23,325 nt of DNA, from assembly GCA_030152805.1 (NCBI GenBank), contig JASLIG010000085.1:1-23325 (forward strand), written 5' to 3'. Made by a program: the position numbers and the translations under genes. The stretch comes from Solirubrobacterales bacterium. Its GTDB lineage: Bacteria; Actinomycetota; Thermoleophilia; Solirubrobacterales; 70-9. Shown one piece after another: positions 1 to 6,600 of this stretch (its first letter is position 1; each line of letters opens with the position of its first letter). The notes beneath the pieces were generated by a model that searched no databases, was not told where the DNA came from, and saw nothing but the letters and a program-made list of their open reading frames with translations.

Positions 1-588
1 GCCTTCAAGGACCACCGCGTTCGCCTGCTGGTGGCGACCGACATCGCCGCCCGCGGGCTCGACATCGAGCACGTCACCCACGTGATCAACTTCGACGTCC
101 CGGCCTCCTCGGAGGTCTACGTCCACCGGATCGGCCGCACCGGCCGGGTCGGGCGGACCGGCCGCGCGATCACTTTCGTCACCCCCGCCCAGCGCGACGA
201 GATCGGCCGCATCGAGCGCGACGTGAAGACGACCATCGGCGAGTGGGAAACGCCCGAGGAGCGGCTCGAGCACGCCCCGCGCCCGCGCCGCCGCGAGCGC
301 GGCGAGGCAAAGCCCGATGCCGACGGCGCCGGGCGCCCGGCGGAGGCGGGCAAGGCGGTCAAGCTCTTCGTCAATCGCGGCGAGCGCAGTGGCATCACCG
401 AGGAGGACCTCCGCTGGGCCCTGCGCGAGGGCGCCGTCCTGCCCGAGGAAGCGATCCACGACGTCCACGTCTTGCACCGCTTCTCCTTCGTCCACATCGA
501 CCCCGACGAAGCGGACCGCGTAGTTGAGTACCTCAACGGCACGAAGCTAAAAGGCCGCGAGATCCGGTTGGAGGTTGCACGGAACTAA
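1..588 (+). CDS. DEAD-box ATP-dependent RNA helicase, C-terminal part (5' end outside window)
   Basis: The frame is open from the first base of the window, so this is the 3' 195 codons of a longer gene; the GTG at 31 is internal. Helicase motif V (VATDIAARGLDI) lies near the start, and motif VI (HRIGRTGRVGRTGR) follows at about residues 42-55. These belong to RecA-like domain 2, which couples ATP hydrolysis to RNA unwinding. A charged Arg/Glu/Pro linker (about 80-115) leads to a C-terminal DbpA-type RNA-binding domain (about 118-193, beginning KLFVNRGERSGI and ending near LKGREIRLEV). That domain is typical of DeaD/CsdA/DbpA helicases, which act in ribosome assembly and cold adaptation. Helicase domain 1 (Walker A, DEAD box) is not in the window, so the subfamily cannot be fixed. 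It ends with TAA 29 bp before the convergent response-regulator gene. Confidence 0.93.
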   Translation, partial: AFKDHRVRLLVATDIAARGLDIEHVTHVINFDVPASSEVYVHRIGRTGRVGRTGRAITFVTPAQRDEIGRIERDVKTTIGEWETPEERLEHAPRPRRRERGEAKPDADGAGRPAEAGKAVKLFVNRGERSGITEEDLRWALREGAVLPEEAIHDVHVLHRFSFVHIDPDEADRVVEYLNGTKLKGREIRLEVARN

Positions 589-617
589 CTGGTACGTAAC
601 TCAGGCCCCGCCCGCCG

Positions 618-983
618 CTACCTACCAGTCAATTCCGCGATGCACCCAAACAGCCGGTCGAAGTCGATCGGCTTGGTGATGTAGCCGCTGACCTCGACGT
701 CGGTGGGGGCGCCGGCGTCCATCTCGTCCTGGTGGGCGCTGACGATGAGGACGGGGGTTTCGACGCCGGCGGCGCGCAGCTCGCGCAGGGCGTCGATGCC
801 CGACTTGCGCGGCATCATCGCGTCGAGCAGGAGGATGTCTGGCGCCGGGCCGGCGCGCATCACGTCGATCACCTCGACGCCGTCGGCAGCGGTGACGACT
901 TCATACCCCTCCATCTCCAGCCGCGTCCGCAGAAGCAGGAGGATCGTCTCCGAGTCGTCGGCGATCAGGACCCGCGGGCTCAT
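618..983 (-). CDS. Single-domain response regulator (CheY-like receiver)
   Basis: A 121-residue stand-alone receiver domain with no DNA-binding or enzymatic output domain. The phosphorylation site is complete: acidic pair D9/D10, phospho-acceptor Asp54 (in LLLDAMMP), Ser82 at the conserved Ser/Thr position and Lys104 (in ITKP). It should accept phosphate from the histidine kinase encoded immediately upstream: the kinase stop and this ATG overlap as ATGA (980-983), a sign of translational coupling. Without an effector domain the phosphorylated form probably acts by protein-protein contact or passes phosphate to a further partner. That target is not visible here. Start and family assignment are secure; the physiological signal is unknown. 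Confidence 0.93.
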   Translation of the reverse strand: MSPRVLIADDSETILLLLRTRLEMEGYEVVTAADGVEVIDVMRAGPAPDILLLDAMMPRKSGIDALRELRAAGVETPVLIVSAHQDEMDAGAPTDVEVSGYITKPIDFDRLFGCIAELTGR

Positions 984-2281
984 CGTGCTTCGACCTCGGC
1001 GGCGTGGGGCACTTGGGCCGGCGCGGCGGGCAGCGCCGGCAGCCAGATGCGGAAGGTCGAGCCCACGCCGGGCGTCGATTCCGCGCTGATCCTGCCGCCG
1101 TGCAGCTCGACCAGCGACTTGGAGATCGCCAGGCCGAGGCCAGTGCCCCCGACGTGCTGGGTCAGGCCGGCGTCGCCGCGCGTGAAGCGCTCGAATATGT
1201 GCTCGAGTTGATCGGGTGCCATCCCAGGTCCGTCGTCGCTGACTGCCAGCTGCACTCCAGCACCATCGCCGGTCGCGATCGCGCGGATCGAAGCCCCCTG
1301 CGGGGAGTACTCATGCGCGTTGGTAAGCAGATTGACCAATACTTGGCGAATCCTGTCCCGATCGACGTTGACCGGCGGCAGGCCCGGCACGATCTCCTGG
1401 GTGAGCGATTGGTCCTTCGCCTCGGTCTGGCTCAGCATCGTCCGCACCGGGTCTTCGAGCAGCGAGGCCGCGTCGGTGGGCGCCGGTTTGATCGTCAGGC
1501 GGCCGGCGTCGCTGCGCGCCAGGTCGAGCAGGTCGTTGAGCAGCCGCACCAGATGGCGCGTGTTGTCGAGGATGATCTCGACCGTGTCGGCCTGCTTGGG
1601 GCTGAGCCTGTCGCGCTCCAGCATCAGCAGCTCGGCGAAGCCCTGCACCGAGGTGAGCGGGCTGCGCAGCTCGTGCGAGGCGGTGAGCACGAACTCATCC
1701 TTCATCGTTTCGAGCTGGTCGCGTTCGCCGGCGCGGCGCTGCAGTTCGGCGGCCATCTCGTTGAAGGCGGAGCCCAGGGCCGCGGTCTCGGAGAGGCCGC
1801 CGACGGTGACGCGGGCGTTGAGATCCCCGCCGGCGAGGCGCCCGGAGGCTTGGACCAGCTCCTCGAGCGGGCGCCGCATCGAGGCGATCAGGCCGCTGAA
1901 GAGCAGCGCGGCGCCGGTCAGTCCCGCGATCAGGCCGGCGCCGACCAGCAACGCCGTGTCGCGCGTCTCGCCGCTGATGTCGTCGCGCAGCGCCTGGCGC
2001 TTCTCCTGCTGGGCGACGATCGTTGCCCGCGAGGCCGCGGGGTGGACGCCCCTGGCGAGGCGGTTGCGGGCGGCGATCTCCACCTGGTAGGAGCGCGCCG
2101 TCGCGTCCTCGAAGTCCTGGCGCTGCTGCAGGAAGCGGGCGACCCCGACCACGGCGAGGCCGGTGAGCACGGCGAAGGCGATCGCGAAGCCGATCGTCAG
2201 CCGGTTGGCGAGCGACGGGCTCAGGCGAAAGCGGCGTCGGGAATATGCTTGCCCCTCGATGGGGGACGAGGCTACAGACAC
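980..2281 (-). CDS. Membrane sensor histidine kinase (HAMP-HisKA-HATPase_c)
   Basis: Inner-membrane sensor kinase, the partner of the response regulator it overlaps. Numbered from the GTG at 2281 (433 aa): TM1 about 27-48, a short extracytoplasmic loop about 49-108 (basic/acidic, no recognisable ligand domain), TM2 about 109-133, HAMP about 134-186. The HisKA helix carries the phospho-accepting His203 in ASHELRSPLTS. The ATPase domain follows, with an N box (NLLTNAHEYS), G1 box (DDGPGMAP), F box (IFERF) and G2 box (GGTGLGLAI). The start is not settled. In-frame candidates are ATG 2413, 2353 and 2314, GTG 2281 and CTG 2224, and none has a good ribosome site. Any start before TM1 overlaps or abuts the divergent phosphotransferase gene starting at 2259. 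I chose 2281 because earlier starts run deep into that gene. Confidence 0.88.
   Translation of the reverse strand: MSVASSPIEGQAYSRRRFRLSPSLANRLTIGFAIAFAVLTGLAVVGVARFLQQRQDFEDATARSYQVEIAARNRLARGVHPAASRATIVAQQEKRQALRDDISGETRDTALLVGAGLIAGLTGAALLFSGLIASMRRPLEELVQASGRLAGGDLNARVTVGGLSETAALGSAFNEMAAELQRRAGERDQLETMKDEFVLTASHELRSPLTSVQGFAELLMLERDRLSPKQADTVEIILDNTRHLVRLLNDLLDLARSDAGRLTIKPAPTDAASLLEDPVRTMLSQTEAKDQSLTQEIVPGLPPVNVDRDRIRQVLVNLLTNAHEYSPQGASIRAIATGDGAGVQLAVSDDGPGMAPDQLEHIFERFTRGDAGLTQHVGGTGLGLAISKSLVELHGGRISAESTPGVGSTFRIWLPALPAAPAQVPHAAEVEAR
2244..2249 (+). promoter_or_regulatory. -10 box (TATGCT) for a probable leaderless mRNA
   Basis: TATGCT fits the actinobacterial TANNNT -10 consensus and lies 9 nt before the ATG at 2259. 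Transcription would then begin at or within a base or two of the start codon. No Shine-Dalgarno sequence or good -35 is visible. The box lies inside or at the very start of the divergent kinase gene. Confidence 0.55.
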
Positions 2282-3326
2282 GGCGGACGGGACCGCGCAG
2301 GCTCCCGAAGGCATCGATCGTGCCGGCGTCGAGGCATGGTTCGCCGAGCACATACCCGCCGCCCGGCCGCCCCTCACCTTCGAGCGGATTTCCGGTGGCC
2401 ACTCGAACCTCACCTACGGGGTGCGCGACGGCGACGCCGGGCACTGGGCGCTGCGCCGGCCGCCGCTCGGCAAGCGGCTCGGCTCCGCCCACGACATGGG
2501 CCGCGAGCACCGCGTCGTCTCGGCCCTGGCGGCAACGCCGGTGCCGGTCGCGCCGGTGGCCGGCTTCTGCGAAGACGAGAGCGTCAACGATGCGCCCTTC
2601 TACGTGATGGAGTTCGTCGAGGGGCCGATCCTGCGCGGCCTGGCCGAGGCCGGTGCCTTTCCGGACGAGGACGACCGCCGCGCGATCGGCGAGCGCGTCG
2701 TCGACACCCTGGTCGAGATCCACGCGGTCGATCCCGACGCCGTCGGACTCGGCGAGCTCGGCCGCAAGGAGGACTACGTCGCCCGCCAGCTGCACCGCTG
2801 GCAGGGCCAGTGGGAGAAGTCGAAGACGCGCGAGCTGCCGGCGGTCGACGCCGTTCACGAGCGCCTCGCCGCCCGCATCCCCACGCAGGGGCCGGCGACG
2901 ATCGTCCACGGCGACTACCGCCTCGACAACATGATCCTGACGCCGGGAGGCGAGGTGGCGGCGGTCGTCGACTGGGAGCTCTGCACGCTCGGCGACCCGC
3001 TCGCCGACGTCGGCCTCCTGATGGTCTACTGGCCCGAGCCCGGCGAAGACACCCTCGCCCTCGGCCAACCGGCGACCCTGGCGCCCGGCTTTCCCAGGCG
3101 CGAGGAGCTGAGGGCCCGCTACGCCGAGCGCTCCGGCCGCGACCTCTCCCAGCTCGACTTCTTCGTTGCCCTCGGCTACTGGAAGCTGGCGATCGTCCTC
3201 GAGGGCGTCTACGCTCGCTACGCCGCCGGCCAGTACGGCAAGGTCGACCCGGGCATAGAAGCCTTCGCCCACCTGGTCGAGCGCCTCGCCGAAGCCGCCG
3301 AGCAGGCGGAGCGCGGCGGGCGTTGA
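2259..3326 (+). CDS. Phosphotransferase family protein (APH fold, ACAD10/11 N-domain type)
   Basis: A 355-residue cytosolic protein of the aminoglycoside-phosphotransferase/choline-kinase fold. The N-lobe has a glycine-rich turn (ISGGHSN, about 44-50) and the LRRPPLG segment (65-71) characteristic of the subgroup related to the kinase domain of human ACAD10/ACAD11. The catalytic loop is HGDYRLDN (217-224, base Asp219, metal-binding Asn224), and the DFG-equivalent is VVDWE (236-240, Asp238). In this subgroup the substrate is thought to be a hydroxyacyl compound, not an antibiotic. The ATG at 2259 was chosen over the upstream in-frame start at 2163 because conserved sequence begins after it and a TANNNT box precedes it. 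An ACAD11-like dehydrogenase lies 1.4 kb downstream on the opposite strand, a likely functional partner (inference). Confidence 0.88.
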   Translation: MGDEATDTADGTAQAPEGIDRAGVEAWFAEHIPAARPPLTFERISGGHSNLTYGVRDGDAGHWALRRPPLGKRLGSAHDMGREHRVVSALAATPVPVAPVAGFCEDESVNDAPFYVMEFVEGPILRGLAEAGAFPDEDDRRAIGERVVDTLVEIHAVDPDAVGLGELGRKEDYVARQLHRWQGQWEKSKTRELPAVDAVHERLAARIPTQGPATIVHGDYRLDNMILTPGGEVAAVVDWELCTLGDPLADVGLLMVYWPEPGEDTLALGQPATLAPGFPRREELRARYAERSGRDLSQLDFFVALGYWKLAIVLEGVYARYAAGQYGKVDPGIEAFAHLVERLAEAAEQAERGGR

Positions 3327-3429
3327 AGAGAGTCCAGCTCAGCTTGACAGCGCTGCGTCGGACCTGAAAGGGTCTGCTTTTTGCAGCAGGAAATCTGAGC
3401 AGATACACGCCTCCAGTCCCTCAACCTCC

Positions 3430-3435
3430 AAGGAG
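3430..3435 (+). promoter_or_regulatory. Strong ribosome-binding site (AAGGAG) for the stalk-protein gene
   Basis: AAGGAG lies 7 nt before the GTG at 3443 and fixes that start. It is one of the few clear Shine-Dalgarno sites in the window. The 116-bp gap before the gene also holds TTGACA at 3344-3349, a perfect -35 hexamer, but no convincing -10 at 16-18 bp. The promoter therefore remains unproven. Confidence 0.7.
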
Positions 3436-3442
3436 AGAATTC

Positions 3443-4108
3443 GTGAAGCAGATTCGCAAGCGAATCACGTACGCAAACGTGATGTCCTCGCTCGCCGTCT
3501 TCCTGATCCTCGGCGGCGCCACCGCCTTCGCCGCGCAGAAGATCGGCAGCAACGAAATCAAGGGCAACTCGATCACCACCGGCAAGATCAAGAAGGAAGC
3601 GGTGACCAAGGCCAAGATCAAGAAAGCTGCTGTCGACTCGTCGAAGCTCGCCGATAACGCTGTGACTACTTCGAAGATCGCCAACGACGCGGTCACGGGC
3701 GACAAGGTCAAGGAGTCGACCCTGGGTGAGGTTCCCAAGGCGACGATTGCCACGACCGCCTCCAATCTCGAAGCCCCGGAAGCGTTCCACACGGTTGGTG
3801 CTGCCGGTCAGCCGCCATTCCAAAACGGATTCGTGAACTTCGGTGGTGGATTCGAGACCGCCGGCTTCTACCGTGACAGGCAGTGCGTCATTCACCTGAA
3901 GGGCGTTATTTCGGGAGAATCGAATATCGCGTTCACCCTCCCGACCGGCTTCAGGCCCGCGGAAAGCACGTTCTCGGCGATTCCCGCGACCGCCGAAACC
4001 GGCAACCTCGAGGTGAGGACGAACGGGACCGTCGAAGTGAGCAGCCCGACGGCTGGAGCGAAGAATTTCGGTCTTTCAGGCCAGACGTTCCGGGTAGCCG
4101 GCTGCTAG
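3443..4108 (+). CDS. Secreted or surface repeat-stalk protein with C-terminal fibre-knob-like domain
   Basis: A 221-residue protein. An N-terminal signal or anchor (1-31: basic KQIRKR, then a hydrophobic stretch ending AFAA) precedes five near-perfect decapeptide repeats at 44-53, 54-63, 64-73, 74-83 and 84-93. Their pattern is V-T-x-x-K-I-x-x-x-A, which should form a regular rod, probably a beta-solenoid or trimeric stalk. The C-terminal part (about 112-221) contains FQNGFVNFGGG, a GFYRD turn, the HLKGVISG segment and FTLPTGFRPA. It resembles the small receptor-like domains found at the ends of phage tail fibres and bacterial collagen-like proteins. Proteins with this N-terminal stalk recur in Thermoleophilia genomes; no function is established. 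GTG start with a strong ribosome site; a hairpin terminator follows the stop. Codon use is less G/C-biased than in the neighbours. Confidence 0.75.
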   Translation: MKQIRKRITYANVMSSLAVFLILGGATAFAAQKIGSNEIKGNSITTGKIKKEAVTKAKIKKAAVDSSKLADNAVTTSKIANDAVTGDKVKESTLGEVPKATIATTASNLEAPEAFHTVGAAGQPPFQNGFVNFGGGFETAGFYRDRQCVIHLKGVISGESNIAFTLPTGFRPAESTFSAIPATAETGNLEVRTNGTVEVSSPTAGAKNFGLSGQTFRVAGC

Positions 4109-4137
4109 CACGCCGGACATTTTTGTGTCCAATCCTT

Positions 4138-4175
4138 CAGGCAACCCGCGCTTTGGCGCGGGTTGCCTGATTTTC
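4138..4175 (+). terminator. Intrinsic terminator after the stalk-protein gene
   Basis: A perfect 13-bp stem (4138-4150 with 4157-4169, CAGGCAACCCGCG and its complement), a 6-nt loop CTTTGG, then ATTTTC. It begins 29 bp after the stop at 4108 and is the best terminator in the window. It ends directly at the ATG of the next gene. Confidence 0.9.
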
Positions 4176-4661
4176 ATGCGGCGTTTTCGCACAGTTCATA
4201 TCTGCGTGCTCGCGGCGCTGGTTGCGGTTGGATCGGGATGCGGCGCGTCTGATACGTCTCCCGATTCCACCACCGTGCGCTCGGAACCTCAACCGGGAGG
4301 AGAGGCTCAACCGCCGCGGAAGCCGAGCAACGAGACGCCTCGAACATCCGCCAAGGTAGGCGACAAAAAGGATCACGGCGAAGGCGGATCGACGCGATCG
4401 GCTCAGCCCCACGCGGACTCGGACGGATCGTCACATGCGGGGAAGTCGAAGCCAAAGCCGAAGCGCAGTAACGCCGCCAAAACTCCAAAGAGCAATGACC
4501 CTGGCACGCCCAGCGGTCCCGTTTCCCAGACCTCTAAGCCCCCCGCGGAAAGCCGGAGTCCTTCATCCGACCCCAGTGTCGCTCCGGCTGGAGATGGGGG
4601 CCAGGAACCGCACCAGGGGTCGGCGAGCGACCAAGCCGACAGCAGCAACCCCGCGGGTTGA
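4176..4661 (+). CDS. Probable lipoprotein, Ser/Pro/Lys-rich, unknown function
   Basis: 161 residues. The N-terminus looks like a lipoprotein signal: MRRFR, a hydrophobic core (HICVLAALVAVGS) and Cys22 in VGSGC. The -3 position is Gly rather than the usual Leu/Val, so the lipobox is imperfect. The rest is low-complexity, rich in Ser, Pro, Lys, Asp and Gly, without aromatic residues, and probably disordered. It may be a surface spacer or cell-wall-embedded tail. No family recognised. An in-frame GTG at 4125 is possible, but it would place the terminator hairpin inside the coding sequence and spoil the signal peptide, so the ATG at 4176 is preferred. There is no ribosome site; the ATG lies 7 bases after the terminator stem. 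Third-position G/C bias is weaker than in the neighbours. Whether it is expressed is uncertain. Confidence 0.5.
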   Translation: MRRFRTVHICVLAALVAVGSGCGASDTSPDSTTVRSEPQPGGEAQPPRKPSNETPRTSAKVGDKKDHGEGGSTRSAQPHADSDGSSHAGKSKPKPKRSNAAKTPKSNDPGTPSGPVSQTSKPPAESRSPSSDPSVAPAGDGGQEPHQGSASDQADSSNPAG

Positions 4662-4663
4662 TC

Positions 4664-4679
4664 GCCCCCGCAAGGGGGA
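4664..4679. terminator. Small G/C hairpin between convergent genes
   Basis: CCCCC-GCAA-GGGGG (4665-4669 with 4674-4678) lies in the 31-bp gap between the convergent lipoprotein and acyl-CoA dehydrogenase genes. The stem is short and has no T-tract on either strand, so it is a weak candidate bidirectional terminator. Confidence 0.35.
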
Positions 4680-4692
4680 TGTGACGGACCGT

Positions 4693-5955
4693 TCAGATCG
4701 CCCGGCGGGCGTGCTTTGGATCGAGTTCGCCGCTGGCCTCGGCCTCGGCGCGTTTTGCCCAGCGATTGAGCTCGCGGCGGGCCAGGACCATCTTGTGGAC
4801 CTCGTCGGGGCCGTCGGCGAGGCGCAGCATGCGGCTGAAGCGCCAGAGGGCGGCCAGGGGGGTGTCGTCGGTCATGCCCAGGGATCCGTGGACCTGGATC
4901 GCGCGGTCGAGGACGTCCATGACGATGTTGGCGGCGACGATCTTGATCGCCGAGATCGCCTGGCGGGCGGCGCGCTTGCCCTCGGTGTCCATCTTCCAGG
5001 CGGCGTAGAGGGTGAGCAGGCGGGCCTGGTCGATCTCCATCCGCGAGGCGGCGATCGCCTCTTGGACGAACTGCTTCTCGCCCAGCGGTCCGCCGAAGGC
5101 CTGGCGCTCGTTGGCGCGGTGGCACATCATCTCCAGCGCCCGCTCGGCGGTGCCGATCGCTCGCATGCAGTGGTGGATGCGGCCCGGTCCGAGACGGTCC
5201 TGGGCGACGACGAAGCCCATTCCCTGGCCGCCGAGCAGGTTGGCGGCCGGGACGCGGCATTCTTCGTAGCGGATCTCGCAATGCCCCGGCCCTTTGTCAT
5301 GGCCCATCACCGGGATCGGGCGGACGAGGTTGAAGCCCGGGTTGTCGGTCGGCACGCAGATCATCGAGGCGCGCGCGTAGGGGTTTGCCTCGGGATCGGT
5401 GACGACCATCGCGATCGCCAGCTCGGCGCCGACGGCGCCCGAGGTGAACCACTTGTGCCCGTCGATCACCCACTCATCGCCGTCGCGGACCGCGCGCGCC
5501 TGCAGCAGGGTTGGGTCCGATCCGGACACGTCGGGCTCGGTCATCGAGAAGCAGGAGCGGATCCGGCCCTCGAGCAGCGGCTCCAGCCACCTTTCGCGCT
5601 GCTGGTCGCTGCCGTGCTCGGCGAGGATCTCCATGTTGCCGGTGTCCGGCGCCGAGCAGTTGAAGGCCATCGGCGCCGCCGCCGGGCTGCGCCCCATCTC
5701 CTCGCAGAGCAGCCCGTACTCCCAGTTGGACAGGCCCGGCCCGAAGCGCTCGTCGGGCATGAACAGGTTCCACAGGCCCTCGCCCTTGGCCCGCTCGCGG
5801 ATCTCGACCAGGATCTCCGGGTAGGGCACGCCCGGCGCCACCTCGTCGTCGAGCGCTTCCATGATCTCCCGCTCCTGCGGGTAGATCTGCTCGTCCATGA
5901 AGTCGAGGATGCGCTCGCGCAGCGTCTCGACCTGGGGGCTGGGGGTGAAGTCCAT
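4693..5955 (-). CDS. Acyl-CoA dehydrogenase, ACAD10/11-like
   Basis: A 420-residue FAD flavoenzyme of the acyl-CoA dehydrogenase fold: alpha-helical N-domain (1-130), beta-barrel middle domain opening with CFSMTEPDVSGSDP (135-148, flavin/substrate contacts) and HKWFTSGA (167-174), then the C-terminal helical domain. The segment IQVHGSLGMTDDTPLA (353-368) and the ADGPDEVH motif (380-387) are typical of the ACAD10/ACAD11 branch, not of short- or medium-chain enzymes with a catalytic Glu at the usual place. Family role: alpha,beta-dehydrogenation of acyl-CoAs or, in the ACAD10/11 branch, processing of phosphorylated 4-hydroxyacyl-CoAs. The gene is 14 bp downstream of the reductase at 5970-6536. 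It also has its own TANNNT box 6 nt before the ATG, so it may be expressed with that gene and independently. Confidence 0.93.
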   Translation of the reverse strand: MDFTPSPQVETLRERILDFMDEQIYPQEREIMEALDDEVAPGVPYPEILVEIRERAKGEGLWNLFMPDERFGPGLSNWEYGLLCEEMGRSPAAAPMAFNCSAPDTGNMEILAEHGSDQQRERWLEPLLEGRIRSCFSMTEPDVSGSDPTLLQARAVRDGDEWVIDGHKWFTSGAVGAELAIAMVVTDPEANPYARASMICVPTDNPGFNLVRPIPVMGHDKGPGHCEIRYEECRVPAANLLGGQGMGFVVAQDRLGPGRIHHCMRAIGTAERALEMMCHRANERQAFGGPLGEKQFVQEAIAASRMEIDQARLLTLYAAWKMDTEGKRAARQAISAIKIVAANIVMDVLDRAIQVHGSLGMTDDTPLAALWRFSRMLRLADGPDEVHKMVLARRELNRWAKRAEAEASGELDPKHARRAI

Positions 5956-5961
5956 CGGGGA

Positions 5962-5967
5962 AACCTA
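5962..5967 (-). promoter_or_regulatory. -10 box (TAGGTT) for a leaderless acyl-CoA dehydrogenase mRNA
   Basis: On the minus strand TAGGTT is followed by 6 nt and then the ATG at 5955. It lies across the gap between the two genes of this pair and could give the dehydrogenase its own leaderless transcript. Confidence 0.5.
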
Positions 5968-5969
5968 AC

Positions 5970-6536
5970 TCAGCGCCGCCGGTAGCGGGCGAAGAGCTCG
6001 CCGCCCTGCTCCAACAGCCAGGCCAGCTCCAGCTCGGCGATCGCCGGCAGCGCCTCGCCCTCGAGGATGCGCGGCGCATCGGCGCCGGTGAGCTTCGGCG
6101 CGATGGTCAGGAACAGCTCATCGACCAGGCCCGCCGCTTGGAGGGCGCCGTGAAGCGTTGGTCCGCCCTCGCAGAGCAGCGCCCTGACGCCCTCCTCGCG
6201 GAGGGAGCGCAGGAGGGCGCCGAGGTCCACCCGTCCTCCCGGCCCGCTCTCGACCACGACCAGCCGTTTCTCCAGCCCGCCGTAGCGCTCGGCCCGCATC
6301 GTCCCGGCGCCGATCATCACGGCGTCGAACCGGGTCCTCAGCGCGACCAGCATCGCGGTGTCGGTCTCCGAGCCGATCGGTCCGGAAACCCCGCCGATCG
6401 TCGCCCGCCCGTCGACGGTCGCGGCGAAGTTCATCGCGACGAACGGCCGCTCCTCGTGCGACTGCTCCCAGGGCCGGTAGGAGTCGAGCTGCTCCTCGAC
6501 CGTCGTCTCGCCAGGATCGGGAATCAGGCGATGCAT
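5970..6536 (-). CDS. Short RibD-C/DHFR-fold reductase (pyrimidine reductase family)
   Basis: 188 residues of the RibD C-terminal/dihydrofolate reductase fold, a family of NADPH-dependent reductases named for the riboflavin-pathway pyrimidine reductase. Visible motifs: MNFAATVDGRA (35-45, substrate region), VMIGAGTMRAERYG (73-86, nucleotide binding), LLCEGGPTLHGAL (120-132, glycine-rich NADPH loop) and DELFLTIAPKLTG (139-151). Relatives are usually about 230-260 residues. Here the segment between RYG and the glycine loop is only about 30 residues, so some 50 residues normally there are absent. There is no deaminase domain, so riboflavin synthesis proper is not implied; stand-alone members often have unknown substrates. 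First gene of a pair with the acyl-CoA dehydrogenase. Confidence 0.85.
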   Translation of the reverse strand: MHRLIPDPGETTVEEQLDSYRPWEQSHEERPFVAMNFAATVDGRATIGGVSGPIGSETDTAMLVALRTRFDAVMIGAGTMRAERYGGLEKRLVVVESGPGGRVDLGALLRSLREEGVRALLCEGGPTLHGALQAAGLVDELFLTIAPKLTGADAPRILEGEALPAIAELELAWLLEQGGELFARYRRR

Positions 6537-6544
6537 TAGGTGAG

Positions 6545-6550
6545 AGCCTA
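6545..6550 (-). promoter_or_regulatory. -10 box (TAGGCT) for the reductase/dehydrogenase pair
   Basis: TAGGCT on the minus strand lies 8 nt before the ATG at 6536, with no Shine-Dalgarno between. It fits the leaderless arrangement seen at other genes in the window; the identical hexamer precedes the gene at 12820. Confidence 0.55.
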
Positions 6551-6574
6551 GCCCCGTTGGCGCCGCGGACCACA

Positions 6575-6594
6575 GGCGCGCACTGCGGCGCGCC
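6575..6594 (-). terminator. G/C hairpin after the GH26 gene
   Basis: GGCGCGC (6575-6581) pairs with GCGCGCC (6588-6594) across a 6-nt loop, starting 6 nt past the GH26 stop codon. There is no T-tract, so termination is only a guess; it may protect the 3' end of the transcript. Confidence 0.3.
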
Positions 6595-6600
6595 GCGCCA

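Noticed and set aside
588..629. A 7-bp inverted repeat (ACTGGTA 588-594 with TACCAGT 623-629) between the helicase and response-regulator genes.
   Set aside because: Short arms, a 28-nt loop and no T-tract; it reaches into the coding sequence. Not convincing as a terminator.
2259..3326. Annotation as an aminoglycoside-resistance kinase.
   Set aside because: The fold is shared, but LRRPPLG and the overall pattern place it with the ACAD10/11-type kinases.
1004..3367. A plus-strand open frame of 787 codons antisense to the kinase and running through the phosphotransferase.
   Set aside because: No recognisable domain, and its sequence is the typical Gly/Arg/Ala shadow of the two real genes.
3344..3373. 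A perfect -35 hexamer (TTGACA) before the stalk-protein gene.
   Set aside because: Nothing resembling TATAAT or TANNNT lies at 16-18 bp, so a promoter is not called.
3591..3722. Short repeated DNA in the stalk gene considered as a CRISPR-like or tandem DNA repeat.
   Set aside because: The repetition is at protein level (decapeptides) with diverged codons; there are no spacers or identical DNA units.
4435..5985. A plus-strand open frame of 516 codons antisense to the acyl-CoA dehydrogenase.
   Set aside because: Antisense shadow of a gene with clear family motifs; no domain of its own.
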